Assembly: GCA_964019135.1 (NCBI GenBank)
Contig: OZ025265.1
Span: 1,550,001 to 1,614,000, forward strand
Source: Arenicola marina
Taxonomy: Eukaryota; Annelida; Polychaeta; Arenicolidae
Length of the DNA stretch: 64,000 nucleotides
Reading direction: 5' to 3'
Position numbers and translations under genes: made by a program. Shown here in pieces: positions 12,801-26,310 of this stretch (positions within the stretch are counted from its first letter, which is position 1; every line of letters begins with the position of its first letter). The notes beneath the pieces are model-generated. The model saw only the letters and a program-made list of their open reading frames with translations, did no database searches and was not told the DNA's origin.

Positions 12801-15800
12801 ACTTCATGGGACATGTCAGGACAGCTGTTTCTGTGTCTCCTAGTACTACATGGGACATGTCAGGACAGCTGTTTCTGTGTCTCTTAGTACTTCATGGGAC
12901 ATGTCAGGACAGCTGTTTCTGTGTCTCTTAGTACTACATGGGACATGTCAGGACAGCTGTTTCTGGGTCCCTTGGTACTTCATGGGACATGTCAGGACAG
13001 CTGTTTCTGTGTCTCTTAGTACTTCATGGGACATGTCAGGACAGCTGTTTCTGTGTCTCCTAGTACTTCATGGGACATGTCAGGACAGCTGTTTCTGTGT
13101 CTCTTAGTACTTCATGGGACATGTCAGGACAGCTGTTTCTGTGTCTCCTAGTACTTCATGGGACATGTCAGGACAGCTGTTTCTGTGTCTCTTAATACTT
13201 CATGGGACATGTCAAGACAGCCGTTTCTGGGTCTCTTAGTACTTCATGGGACATGTCAGGACAGCTGTTTCTGTGTCTCTTAATACTTCATGGGACATGT
13301 CAAGACAGCGGTTTCTGTGTCTCTTAGTACTTCATGGGACATGTCAGGACAGCTGTTTCTGTGTCTCTTAGTACTTCATGGGACATGTCAGGACAGCCGT
13401 TTCTGTGTCTCTTAGTACTTCATGGGACATGTCAGGACAGCTGTTTCTGTGTCTCTTAGTACTTCATGGGACATGTCAGGGCAGCTGTTTCTGTGTCTCT
13501 TAGTACTTCATGGGACATGTCAGGACAGCTGTTTCTGTGTCTCTTAGTACTTCATGGGACATGTCAGGACAGCTGTTTCTGTGTCTCTTAGTACTTTATG
13601 GGACATGTCAGGACAGCTGTTTCTGTGTCTCTTAGTACTTCATGGGACATGTCAGGACAGCTGTTTCTGTGTCTCTTAGTACTTCATGGGACATGTCAGG
13701 ACAGCTGTTTATGTGTCTCTTAGTACTTCACGGGACATGTCAGGACAGCTGTTTCTGTGTCTCTTAGTACTTCATGGGACATGTCAGGACAGCTGTTTCT
13801 GTGTCTCTTAGTACCTCATGGGACATGTCAGGACAGCTGTTTCTGTGTCTCTTAGTACTTCATGGGACATGTCAGGACAGCTGTTTCTGTGTTTCTTAGT
13901 ACTACATGGGACATGTCAGGACAGCTGTTTCTGTGTCCCTTGGTACTTCATGGGACATGTCAGGACAGCTGTTTCTGGGTCTCTTAGTACTTCATGGGAC
14001 ATGTCAGGACAGCTGTTTCTGTGTCTCTTAGTACTACATGAGACATGTCAGGACAGCTGTTTCTGTGTCTCTTAGTACTACATGGGACATGTCAGGACAG
14101 CTGTTTCTGTGTCTCTTAGTACTACATGGGACATGTCAGGACAGCTGTTTCTGTGTCCCTTGGTACTTCATGGGACATGTCAGGACAGCTGTTCCTGTGT
14201 CTCTTAGTACTTCATGGGACATGTCAGGACAGCTGTTTCTGTGTCTCTTGGTACTTCATGGGACATGTCAGGACAGCTGTTTCTGTGTCTCCTAGTACTA
14301 CATGGGACATGTCAGGACAGCTGTTTCTGTGTCTCTTAGTACTTCATGGGACATGTCAGGACAGCTGTTTCTGTGTCTCTTAGTACTTCATGGGACATGT
14401 CAGGACAGCTGTTTATGTGTCTCTTAGTACTTCACGGGACATGTCAGGACAGCTGTTTCTGTGTCTCTTAGTACTTCATGGGACATGTCAGGACAGCTGT
14501 TTCTGTGTCTCTTAGTACTTCATGGGACATGTCAGGACAGCTGTTTCTGTGTCTCTTAGTACTACATGGGACATGTCAGGACAGCTGTTTCTGTGTCCCT
14601 TGGTACTTCATGGGACATGTCAGGACAGATGTTTCTGTGTCTCTTAGTACTATATGGGACATGTCAGGACAGCTGCTTCTGTGTCTCCTAGTACTTCATG
14701 GGACATGTCAGGACAGCTGTTTCTGTGTCTCTAAGTACTACATGAGACATGTCAGGACAGCTGTTTCTGTGTCTCTTAGTACTACATGGGACATGTCAGG
14801 ACAGCTGTTTCTGTGTCTCTTAGTACTACATGGGACATGTCAGGACAGCTGTTTCTGTGTCCCTTGGTACTTCATGGGACATGTCAGGGCAGCTCTTCCT
14901 GTGTCTCTTAGTACTTCATGGGACATGTCAGGACAGCTCTTTCTGTGTCTCTTGGTACTTCATGGGACATGTCAGGACAGCTGTTTCTGTGTCTCCTAGT
15001 ACTACATGGGACATGTCAGGACAGCTGTTTCTGTGTCTCTTAGTACTTCATGGGACATGTCAGGACAGCTGTTTCTGTGTCTCTTAGTACTACATGGGAC
15101 ATGTCAGGACAGCTGTTTCTGTGTCCCTTGGTACTTCATGGGACATGTCAGGACAGCTGTTTCTGTGTCTCTTAGTACTTCATGGGACATGTCAGGACAG
15201 CTGTTTCTGTGTCTCCTAGTACTTCATGGGACATGTCAGGACAGCTGTTTCTGTGTCTCTTGGTACTTCATGGGACATGTCAGGACAGCTGTTTCTGTGT
15301 CTCCTAGTACTTCATGGGACATGTCAGGACAGCTGTTTCTGTGTCTCTTAATACTTCATGGGACATGTCAAGACAGCTGTTTCTGGGTCTCTTAGTACTT
15401 CATGGGACATGTCAGGACAGCTGTTTCTGTGTCTCTTAATACTTCATGGGACATGTCAAGACAGCGGTTTCTGTGTCTCTTAGTACTTCATGGGACATGT
15501 CAGGACAGCTGTTTATGTGTCTCTTAGTACTTCATGGGACATGTCAGGACAGCCGTTTCTGTGTCTCTTAGTACTTCATGGGACATGTCAGGACAGCTGT
15601 TTCTGTGTCTCTTAGTACTTCATGGGACATGTCAGGGCAGCTGTTTCTGTGTCTCTTAGTACTTCATGGGACATGTCAGGACAGCTGTTTCTGTGTCTCT
15701 TAGTACTTCATGGGACATGTCAGGACAGCTGTTTCTGTGTCTCTTAGTACTTTATGGGACATGTCAGGACAGCTGTTTCTGTGTCTCTTAGTACTTCATG

Positions 15801-18800
15801 GGACATGTCAGGACAGCTGTTTCTGTGTCTCTTAGTACTTCATGGGACATGTCAGGACAGCTGTTTATGTGTCTCTTAGTACTTCACGGGACATGTCAGG
15901 ACAGCTGTTTCTGTGTCTCTTAGTACTTCACGGGACATGTCAGGACAGCTGTTTCTGTGTCTCTTAGTACCTCATGGGACATGTCAGGACAGCTGTTTCT
16001 GTGTCTCTTAGTACTTCATGGGACATGTCAGGACAGCTGTTTCTGTGTCTCTTAGTACTACATGGGACATGTCAGGACAGCTGTTTCTGTGTCCCTTGGT
16101 ACTTCATGGGACATGTCAGGACAGCTGTTTCTGGGTCTCTTAGTACTTCATGGGACATGTCAGGACAGCTGTTTCTGTGTCTCTTAGTACTACATGAGAC
16201 ATGTCAGGACAGCTGTTTCTGTGTCTCTTAGTACTACATGGGACATGTCAGGACAGCTGTTTCTGTGTCTCTTAGTACTACATGGGACATGTCAGGACAG
16301 CTGTTTCTGTGTCCCTTGGTACTTCATGGGACATGTCAGGACAGCTGTTCCTGTGTCTCTTAGTACTTCATGGGACATGTCAGGACAGCTGTTTCTGTGT
16401 CTCTTGGTACTTCATGGGACATGTCAGGACAGCTGTTTCTGTGTCTCCTAGTACTACATGGGACATGTCAGGACAGCTGTTTCTGTGTCTCTTAGTACTT
16501 CATGGGACATGTCAGGACAGCTGTTTCTGTGTCTCTTAGTACTTCATGGGACATGTCAGGACAGCTGTTTATGTGTCTCTTAGTACTTCACGGGACATGT
16601 CAGGACAGCTGTTTCTGTGTCTCTTAGTACTTCATGGGACATGTCAGGACAGCTGTTTCTGTGTCTCTTAGTACTTCATGGGACATGTCAGGACAGCTGT
16701 TTCTGTGTCTCTTAGTACTACATGGGACATGTCAGGACAGCTGTTTCTGTGTCCCTTGGTACTTCATGGGACATGTCAGGACAGATGTTTCTGTGTCTCT
16801 TAGTACTATATGGGACATGTCAGGACAGCTGCTTCTGTGTCTCCTAGTACTTCATGGGACATGTCAGGACAGCTGTTTCTGTGTCTCTAAGTACTACATG
16901 AGACATGTCAGGACAGCTGTTTCTGTGTCTCTTAGTACTACATGGGACATGTCAGGACAGCTGTTTCTGTGTCTCTTAGTACTACATGAGACATGTCAGG
17001 ACAGCTGTTTCTGTGTCCCTTGGTACTTCATGGGACATGTCAGGACAGCTCTTCCTGTGTCTCTTAGTACTTCATGGGACATGTCAGGACAGCTCTTTCT
17101 GTGTCTCTTGGTACTTCATGGGACATGTCAGGACAGCTGTTTCTGTGTCTCCTAGTACTACATGGGACATGTCAGGACAGCTGTTTCTGTGTCTCTTAGT
17201 ACTTCATGGGACATGTCAGGACAGCTGTTTCTGTGTCTCTTAGTACTACATGGGACATGTCAGGACAGCTGTTTCTGTGTCCCTTGGTACTTCATGGGAC
17301 ATGTCAGGACAGCTGTTTCTGTGTCTCTTAGTACTTCATGGGACATGTCAGGACAGCTGTTTCTGTGTCTCCTAGTACCTCATGGGACATGTCAGGACAG
17401 CTGTTTCTGTGTCTCTTAGTACTTCATGGGACATGTCAGGACAGCTGTTTCTGTGTCTCCTAGTACTTCATGGGACATGTCAGGACAGCTGTTTCTGTGT
17501 CTCTTAATACTTCATGGGACATGTCAAGACAGCTGTTTCTGGGTCTCTTAGTACTTCATGGGACATGTCAGGACAGCTGTTTCTGTGTCTCTTAATACTT
17601 CATGGGACATGTCAAGACAGCGGTTTCTGTGTCTCTTAGTACTTCATGGGACATGTCAGGACAGCTGTTTCTGTGTCTCTTAGTACTTCATGGGACATGT
17701 CAGGACAGCCGTTTCTGTGTCTCTTAGTACTTCATGGGACATGTCAGGACAGCTGTTTCTGTGTCTCTTAGTACTTCATGGGACATGTCAGGGCAGCTGT
17801 TTCTGTGTCTCTTAGTACTTCATGGGACATGTCAGGACAGCTGTTTCTGTGTCTCTTAGTACTTCATGGGACATGTCAGGACAGCTGTTTATGTGTCTCT
17901 TAGTACTTCACGGGACATGTCAGGACAGCTGTTTCTGTGTCTCTTAGTACTTCATGGGACATGTCAGGACAGCTGTTTCTGTGTCTCTTAGTACTTCATG
18001 GGACATGTCAGGACAGCTGTTTCTGTGTCTCTTAGTACTTCATGGGACATGTCAGGACAGCTGTTTCTGTGTCTCTTAGTACTACATGGGACATGTCAGG
18101 ACAGCTGTTTCTGTGTCCCTTGGTACTTCATGGGACATGTCAGGACAGCTGTTTCTGGGTCTCTTAGTACTTCATGGGACATGTCAGGACAGCTGTTTCT
18201 GTGTCTCTTAATACTTCATGGGACATGTCAGGACAGCTGTTTCTGTGTCTCCTAGTACTTCATGGGACATGTCAGGACAGCTGTTTCTGTGTCTCTTAGT
18301 ACTACATGGGACATGTCAGGACAGCTGTTTCTGTGTCTCTTAGTACTTCATGGGACATGTCAGGACAGCTGTTTCTGTGTCTCTTAGTACTTCATGGGAC
18401 ATGTCAGGACAGCTGTTTCTGTGTCTCTTAGTACTACATGGGACATGTCAGGACAGCTGTTTCTGTGTCTCTTAGTACTACATGGGACATGTCAGGACAG
18501 CTGTTTCTGTGTCTCTTAGTACTTCATGGGACATGTCAGGACAGCTGTTTATGTGTCTCTTAGTACTTCACGGGACATGTCAGGACAGCTGTTTCTGTGT
18601 CTCTTAGTACTTCATGGGACATGTCAGGGCAGCTGTTTCTGTGTCTCTTAGTACTTCATGGGACATGTCAGGACAGCTGTTTCTGTGTCTCTTAGTACTA
18701 CATGGGACATGTCAGGACAGCTGTTTCTGTGTCCCTTGGTACTTCAGGGGACATGTCAGGACAGCTGTTTCTGGGTCTCTTAGTACTATATGGGACATGT

Positions 18801-21800
18801 CAGGACAGCTGTTTCTGTGTCCCTTGGTACTTCACGGGACATGTCAGGACAGCTGTTTCTGTGTCCCTTAGTACTTCATGAGACATGTCAGGACAGCTGT
18901 TTCTGTGTCTTTTAGTACTACATGGGACATATCAGGACATCTGTTTCTGTGTCTCTTAGTACTTCATGGGACATGTCAGGACAGCTGTTTCTGTGTCTCT
19001 TAGTACTACATGGGTCATGTCAGGACAGCTGCTTCTGTGTCTCCTAGTACTTCATGGGACATGTCAGGACAGCTGTTTCTGTGTCTCTTAGTACTTCATG
19101 GGACATGTCAGGACAGCTGTTTCTGTGTCTCTTAGTACTACATGGGACATGTCAGGACAGCTGTTTCTGTGTCCCTTGGTACTTCATGGGACATGTCAGG
19201 ACAGCTGTTTCTGGGTCTCTTAGTACTATATGGGACATGTCAGGACAGCTGCTTCTCTGTCTCCTAGTACTTCATGGGACATGTCAGGACAGCTGTTTCT
19301 GTGTCTCTTAGTACTACATGAGACATGTCAGGACAGCTGTTTCTGTGTCTCTTAGTACTTCATGGGACATGTCAGGACAGCTGCTTCTGTGTCTCTTAGT
19401 ACTACTTGGGACATGTCAGGACAGCTGTTTCTGTGTCTCTTAGTACTTCATGGGACATGTCAGGACAGCTGTTTCTGTGTCTCTTAGTACTTCATGGGAC
19501 ATGTCAGGACAGCTCTTTCTGTGTCTCTTAGTACTTCATGGGACATGTCAGGACAGCTGTTTCTGGGTCTCTTAGTACTTCATGGGACATGTCAGGACAG
19601 CTGTTTCTGTGTCTCTTAGTACTTCATGGGACATGTCAGGACAGCTGTTTCTGTGTCTCTTAGTACTTCATGGGACATGTCAGGACAGCTGTTTCTGTGT
19701 CTCTTAGTACTACTTGGGACATGTCAGGACAGCTGTTTCTGTGTCTCTTAGTACTTCATGGGACATGTCAGGACAGCTGTTTCTGTGTCTCTTAGTACTT
19801 CATGGGACAGGTCAGGACAGCTGTTTCGGTGTCTCTTAATACTTCATGGGACATGTCAGGACAGCTGTTTCTGTGTCTCCTAGTACTTCATGGGACATGT
19901 CAGGACAGCTGTTTCTGTGTCTCTTAGTGCTTCATGGGACATGTCAGGACAGCTGTTTCTGTGTCTCTTAGTACTTCATGGGACATGTCAGGACAGCTGT
20001 TTCTGTGTCTCTTAGTACTTTATGGGACATGTCAGGACAGCTGTTATTGTGTCTCTTAGTACTTCATGGGACATGTCAGGACAGCTGTTTCTGTGTCTCT
20101 TAGTACTTCATGGGACATGTCAGGACAGCTGTTTCTGTGTCTCTTAGTACTTCATGGGACATGTCAGGACAGCTGTTTCTGTGTCTCTTAGTACTTCATG
20201 GGACATGTGAGGACAGCTGTTTCTGTGTCTCTTAGTACTTCATGGGACATGTCAGGACAGCTGTTTCTGTGTCTCTTAGTACTTCATGGGACATGTCAGG
20301 ACAGCTGTTTCTGTGTCTCTTAGTACTTCATGGGACATGTCAGGACAGCTGTTTATGTGTCTCTTAGTACTTCACGGGACATGTCAGGACAGCTGTTTCT
20401 GTGTCTCTTAGTACTTCATGGGACATGTCAGGACAGCTGTTTCTGTGTCTCTTAGTACTTCATGGGACATGTCAGGACAGCTGTTTCTGTGTCTCTTAGT
20501 ACTACATGGGACATGTCAGGACAGCTGTTTCTGTGTCCCTTGGTACTTCATGGGACATGTCAGGACAGCTGTTTCTGGGTCTCTTAGTACTATATGGGAC
20601 ATGTCAGGACAGCTGCTTCTGTGTCTCCTAGTACTTCATGGGACATGTCAGGACAGCTGTTTCTGTGTCTCTTAGTACTACATGAGACATGTCAGGACAG
20701 CTGTTTCTGTGTCTCTTAGTACTACATGGGACATGTCAGGACAGCTGTTTCTGTGTCTCTTAGTACTACATGGGACATGTCAGGACAGCTGTTTCTGTGT
20801 CCCTTGGTACTTCATGGGACATGTCAGGACAGCTGTTCCTGTGTCTCTTAGTACTTCATGGGACATGTCAGGACAGCTGTTTCTGTGTATCTTGGTACTT
20901 CATGGGACATGTCAGGACAGCTGTTTCTGTGTCTCCTAGTACTACATGGGACATGTCAGGACAGCTTTTTCTGTGTCTCTTAGTACTTCATGGGACATAT
21001 CAGGACAGCTGTTTCTGTGTCTCTTAGTACTTCATGGGACATGTCAGGACAGCTGTTTATGTGTCTCTTAGTACTTCACGGGACATGTCAGGACAGCTGT
21101 TTCTGTGTCTCTTAGTACTTCATGGGACATGTCAGGACAGCTGTTTCTGTGTCTCTTAGTACTTCATGGGACATGTCAGGACAGCTGTTTATGTGTCTCT
21201 TAGTACTACATGGGACATGTCAGGACAGCTGTTTCTGTGTCCCTTGGTACTTCATGGGACATGTCAGGACAGCTGTTTCTGTGTTTCTTAGCACTTCATG
21301 GGACATGTCAGGACAGCTGTTTCTGTGTCTCCTAGTACTTCATGGGACATGTCAGGACAGCTGTTTCTGTGTCTCTTAGTACTTCATGGGACATGTCAGG
21401 ACAGCTGTTTCTGTGTCTCCTAGTACTTCATGGGACATGTCAGGACAGCTGTTTCTGTGTCTCTTAATACTTCATGGGACATGTCAAGACAGCTGTTTCT
21501 GGGTCTCTTAGTACTTCATGGGACATGTCAGGACAGCTGTTTCTGTGTCTCTTAATACTTCATGGGACATGTCAAGACAGCGGTTTCTGTGTCTCTTAGT
21601 ACTTCATGGGACATGTCAGGACAGCTGTTTCTGTGTCTCTTAGTACTTCATGGGACATGTCAGGACAGCCGTTTCTGTGTCTCTTAGTACTTCATGGGAC
21701 ATGTCAGGACAGCTGTTTCTGTGTCTCTTAGTACTTCATGGGACATGTCAGGACAGCTGTTTCTGTGTCTCTTAGTACTTCATGGGACATGTCAGGACAG

Positions 21801-24800
21801 CTGTTTCTGTGTCTCTTAGTACTTCATGGGACATGTCAGGACAGCTGTTTCTGTGTCTCTTAGTACTTCATGGGACATGTCAGGACAGCTGTTTCTGTGT
21901 CTCTTAGTACTACTTGGGACATGTCAGGACAGCTGTTTCTGTGTCTCTTAGTACTTCATGGGACATGTCAGGACAGCTGTTTCTGTGTCTCTTAGTACTT
22001 CATGGGACATGTCAGGACAGCTGTTTCTGTGTCTCTTAGTACTTCATGGGACATGTCAGGACAGCTGTTTCTGGGTCTCTTAGTACTTCATGGGACATGT
22101 CAGGACAGCTGTTTCTGTGTCTCTTAGTACTTCATGGGACATGTCAGGACAGCTGTTTCTGTGTCTCTTAGTACTTCATGGGACATGTCAGGACAGCTGT
22201 TTCTGTGTCTCTTAGTACTACTTGGGACATGTCAGGACAGCTGTTTCTGTGTCTCTTAGTACTTCATGGGACATGTCAGGACAGCTGTTTCTGTGTCTCT
22301 TAGTACTTCATGGGACAGGTCAGGACAGCTGTTTCTGTGTCTCTTAATACTTCATGGGACATGTCAGGACAGCTGTTTCTGTGTCTCCTAGTACTTCATG
22401 GGACATGTCAGGACAGCTGTTTCTGTGTCTCTTAGTGCTTCATGGGACATGTCAGGACAGCTGTTTCTGTGTCTCTTAGTACTTCATGGGACATGTCAGG
22501 ACAGCTGTTTCTGTGTCTCTTAGTACTTCATGGGACATGTCAGGACAGCTGTTTCTGTGTCTCTTAGTACTTCATGGGACATGTCAGGACAGTTGTTTCT
22601 GTGTCTCTTAGTGCTTCGTGGGACATGTCAGGACAGCTGTTTCTGTGTCTCTTAGTACTTCATGGGACATGTCAGGACAGCTGTTTCTGTGTCTCTTAGT
22701 ACTTTATGGGACATGTCAGGACAGCTGTTATTGTGTCTCTTAGTACTTCATGGGACATGTCAGGACAGCTGTTTCTGTGTCTCTTAGTACTTCATGGGAC
22801 ATGTCAGGACAGCTGTTCCTGTGTCTCTTCGTACTTCATGGGACATGTCAGGACAGCTGTTTTTGTCCCTTTGTACTGCATGGGACATGTCAGGACAGCT
22901 GTTTTTGTCCCTTTGTACTGCATGGGACATGTCAGGACAGCTGTTTCTGTGTCTCTTAGTACTTTATGGGACATGTCAGGACAGCTGTTATTGTGTCTCC
23001 TAGTACCTCATGGGACATGTCAGGACAGCTGTTTCTGTGTCTCCTAGTACTTCATGGGACATGTCAGGACAGCTGTTCCTGTGTCTCTTAGTACTTCATG
23101 GGACATGTCAGGACAGCTGTTTTTGTCCCTTTGTACTGCATGGGACATGTCAGGACAGCTGTTTTTGTCCCTTTGTACTGCATGGGACATGTCAGGACAG
23201 CTGTTTCTGTGTCTCCTAGTACCTCATGGGACATGTCAGGACAGCTGTTTCTGTGTCTCTTAGTACTACATGGGACATGTCAGGACAGCTGTTTCTGTGT
23301 CTCTTAGTACTTCATGGGACATGTCAGGACAGCTGTTTCTGTGTCTCTTAGTACTTCATGGGACATGTCAGGACAGCTGTTTCTGTGTCTCCTAGTACTT
23401 CATGGGACATGTCAGGACAGCTGTTTCTGTGTCTCTTAATACTTCATGGGACATGTCAAGACAGCTGTTTCTGGGTCTCTTAGTACTTCATGGGACATGT
23501 CAGGACAGCTGTTTCTGTGTCTCTTAATACTTCATGGGACATGTCAAGACAGCGGTTTCTGTGTCTCTTATTACTTCATGGGACATGTCAGGACAGCTGT
23601 TTCTGTGTCTCTTAGTACTTCATGGGACATGTCAGGACAGCCGTTTCTGCGTCTCTTAGTACTTCATGGGACATGTCAGGACAGCTGTTTCTGTGTCTCT
23701 TAGTACTTCATGGGACATGTCAGGACAGCTGTTTCTGTGTCTCTTAGTACTTCATGGGACATGTCAGGACAGCTGTTTCTGTGTCTCTTAGTACTTCATG
23801 GGACATGTCAGGACAGCTGTTTCTGTGTCTCTTAGTACTACTTGGGACATGTCAGGACAGCTGTTTCTGTGTCTCTTAGTACTTCATGGGACATGTCAGG
23901 ACAGCTGTTTCTGTGTCTCTTAGTACTTCATGGGACATGTCAGGACAGCTCTTTCTGTGTCTCTTAGTACTTCATGGGACATGTCAGGACAGCTGTTTCT
24001 GGGTCTCTTAGTACTTCATGGGACATGTCAGGACAGCTGTTTCTGTGTCTCTTAGTACTTCATGGGACATGTCAGGACAGCTGTTTCTGTGTCTCTTAGT
24101 ACTTCATGGGACATGTCAGGACAGCTGTTTCTGTGTCTCTTAGTACTACTTGGGACATGTCAGGACAGCTGTTTCTGTGTCTCTTAGTACTTCATGGGAC
24201 ATGTCAGGACAGCTGTTTCTGTGTCTCTTAGTACTTCATGGGACAGGTCAGGACAGCTGTTTCTGTGTCTCTTAATACTTCATGGGACATGTCAGGACAG
24301 CTGTTTCTGTGTCTCCTAGTACTTCATGGGACATGCCAGGACAGCTGTTTCTGTGTCTCTTAGTGCTTCATGGGACATGTCAGGACAGCTGTTTCTGTGT
24401 CTCTTAGTACTTCATGGGACATGTCAGGACAGCTGTTTCTGTGTCTCTTAGTACTTCATGGGACATGTCAGGACAGCTGTTTCTGTGTCTCTTAGTACTT
24501 CGTGGGACATGTCAGGACAGCTGTTTCTGTGTCTCTTAGTACTTCATGGGACATGTCAGGACAGCTGTTTCTGTGTCTCTTAGTACTTTATGGGACATGT
24601 CAGGACAGCTGTTATTGTGTCTCTTAGTACTTCATGGGACATGTCAGGACAGCTGTTTCTGTGTCTCTTAGTACTTCATGGGACATGTCAGGACAGCTGT
24701 TTCTGTGTCTCTTAGTACTACTTGGGACATGTCAGGACAGCTGTTTCTGTGTCTCTTAGTACTTCATGGGACATGTCAGGACAGCTGTTTCTGTGTCTCT

Positions 24801-25479
24801 TAGTACTTCATGGGACATGTCAGGACAGCTGTTTCTGTGTCTCTTAGTACTTCATGGGACATGTCAGGACAGCTGTTTCTGTGTCTCTTAGTACTTCATG
24901 GGACATGTCAGGACAGCTGTTTCTGTGTCTCTTAGTACTTCATGGGACATGTCAGGACAGCTGTTTCTGTGTCTCTTAGTACCACTTGGGACATGTCAGG
25001 ACAGCTGTTTCTGTGTCTCTTAGTACTTCATGGGACATGTCAGGACAGCTGTTTCTGTGTCTCTTAGTACTTCATGGGACATGTCAGGACAGCTGTTTCT
25101 GTGTCTCTTAATACTTCATGGGACATGTCAGGACAGCTGTTTCTGTGTCTCCTAGTACTTCATGGGACATGTCAGGACAGCTGTTTCTGTGTCTCTTAGT
25201 ACTTCATGGGACATGTCAGGACAGCTGTTTCTGTGTCTCTTAGTACTTCATGGGACATGTCAGGACAGCTGTTTCTGTGTCTCTTAGTACTTCATGGGAC
25301 ATGTCAGGACAGCTGTTTCTGTGTCTCTTAGTACTTCATGGGACATGTCAGGACAGCTGTTTCTGTGTCTCTTAGTACTTCATGGGACATGTCAGGACAG
25401 CTGTTTCTGTGTCTCTTAATACTTCATGGGACATGTCAGGACAGCTGTTTCTGTGTCTCTTAGTACTTCATGGGACATG
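6828..25479. repeat. 44-bp minisatellite, about 420 tandem copies, 18.6 kb
   Basis: Unit begins CATGGGACATGTCAGGACAG, then CTGTTTCTGTGTCTCTTAGT and ACTT, 44 bp in all. A 42-bp variant, with TTTTTGTCCCTTTGTACTG in the second half, clusters at 6840-7560, 8430-8790 and 22860-23200. Each unit holds the palindrome GACATGTC and the palindrome CAGCTG. Copies at the left (about 6.8-9.7 kb) are most diverse, and those after about 24.6 kb are nearly uniform. A higher-order period of 2156 bp (49 units) links 11.88, 14.04 and 16.19 kb; other steps are 1188, 704 and 4488 bp, all multiples of 44. The many 69-173-codon open frames end at the TAG in CTCTTAGTAC or are extended by TTGG/CCTAG variants; they are not genes. 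Confidence 0.98.
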
Positions 25480-25480
25480 A

Positions 25481-25690
25481 AGCCATCGCGCCGGAGTTCG
25501 TGCCCCTCTGGGAACCACCCGATTTTTCTGGTGGTTAGCTCTGCCAGGCCAGCCATCGTATTAGGGTTCGTGCCCCACTGAGGGCCACCCGAATTTTCTG
25601 GTGGTTAGCTCTGCCAGGCCAGCCGTCAAGCCAGAACTCGTGCCCCTCTTTGGGGGCCACCGAAATAGTTTGGTTGTTACTACGCTCGGC
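25481..25690 (+). repeat. Three 70-bp tandem units abutting the 44-bp array
   Basis: AGCCATCGCGCCGGAGTTCG, AGCCATCGTATTAGGGTTCG and AGCCGTCAAGCCAGAACTCG start at 25481, 25551 and 25621, exactly 70 bp apart. The units share GTGCCCC, CCACCCGA.TTTTCTGGTGG and TTAGCTCTGCCAGGCC. The CCACC...GGTGG part can form a small hairpin. TTAGCTCTGCCAGG resembles a pol III A box and GGGTTCGTGCCCC a B box about 20-25 bp later, so the unit may derive from a tRNA-like sequence, but no full cloverleaf is seen. Confidence 0.85.
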
Positions 25691-25934
25691 TATGTCGATC
25701 TATCACTGCCAGGCGAACCGTTCTCTTGGCGTTTCTGTTTTGTCAGCTTTTCTTAATCAAGAGACAAATAAACTAACGCAAATGTAAATGTATGGCACTA
25801 TGTCCTCGAAAGCGTGGAGGTCACAGCGGGCAGGCTGCGGGGGCGACAACATGGTGACAAACGTAAGTCTCGCAGTCCCCTCGATGTACCAGGATCACGC
25901 ACTACATGACACTGTTCGACGCCGTGTTCTGCCT
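25691..25934. other. Unique spacer between arrays
   Basis: No gene or element recognised between the 70-bp units and the 7/14-bp array. Confidence 0.4.
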
Positions 25935-26310
25935 TGAGCGCTACCCGCTATCTGCTATCCGCTATCTGCTTTAAGATATCTGCTATAGGCTATCTGCTAT
26001 ACGCTATCTGCTGTCTGATATAAGCTATCCGCTATCTGCTATAGGCTATCTGCTATAAGCTATCTGCTATAAGCTATCTGCTATAAGCTATATGCTTTAA
26101 GATATCTGCTATTGGCTATCTGCTATAAGCTATCTGCTATCTGATATAAGCTATACGCTATCTGCTATAAGCTATCTGCTCTAGGCTATCTGCCATAAGC
26201 TATCCGCTTTCTCCCATAAGCTCTCTGCTATCCGCTATAAGCTATCCGCTACAAGCTATCTGCTATCTCCTATAAGCTATCTGCTATCCTGTTTCTGTTG
26301 TAAACTATCC
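25935..26310. repeat. 7/14-bp minisatellite (GCTATCT GCTATAA)
   Basis: Alternating 7-mers GCTATCT and GCTATAA make a 14-bp unit. Variants are GCTATCC, GATATCT, GGCTATC and GCTTTAA, and the right end decays into GCAAGCCGCTAGCCGCCAGC. About 27 dimers. Confidence 0.93.

Noticed and set aside
6649..23703. Dozens of 60-250-codon frames (GHVRTAVSVSLST, WDMSGQLFLC)
   Set aside because: All are readings of the 44-bp monomer. They occur in every phase and end at the TAG inside CTCTTAGTAC, and lengths depend only on whether a unit has TTAG or TTGG/CCTAG.
6828..25479. CRISPR-like array
   Set aside because: Regular 44-bp spacing, but there are no unique spacers: the whole unit repeats. Other content is animal-like, with no cas genes.
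25935..26310. Telomeric repeat
   Set aside because: GCTATCT/GCTATAA 7-mers do not match TTAGGG-type animal telomere repeats; no TTAGGG tract was found in the window.
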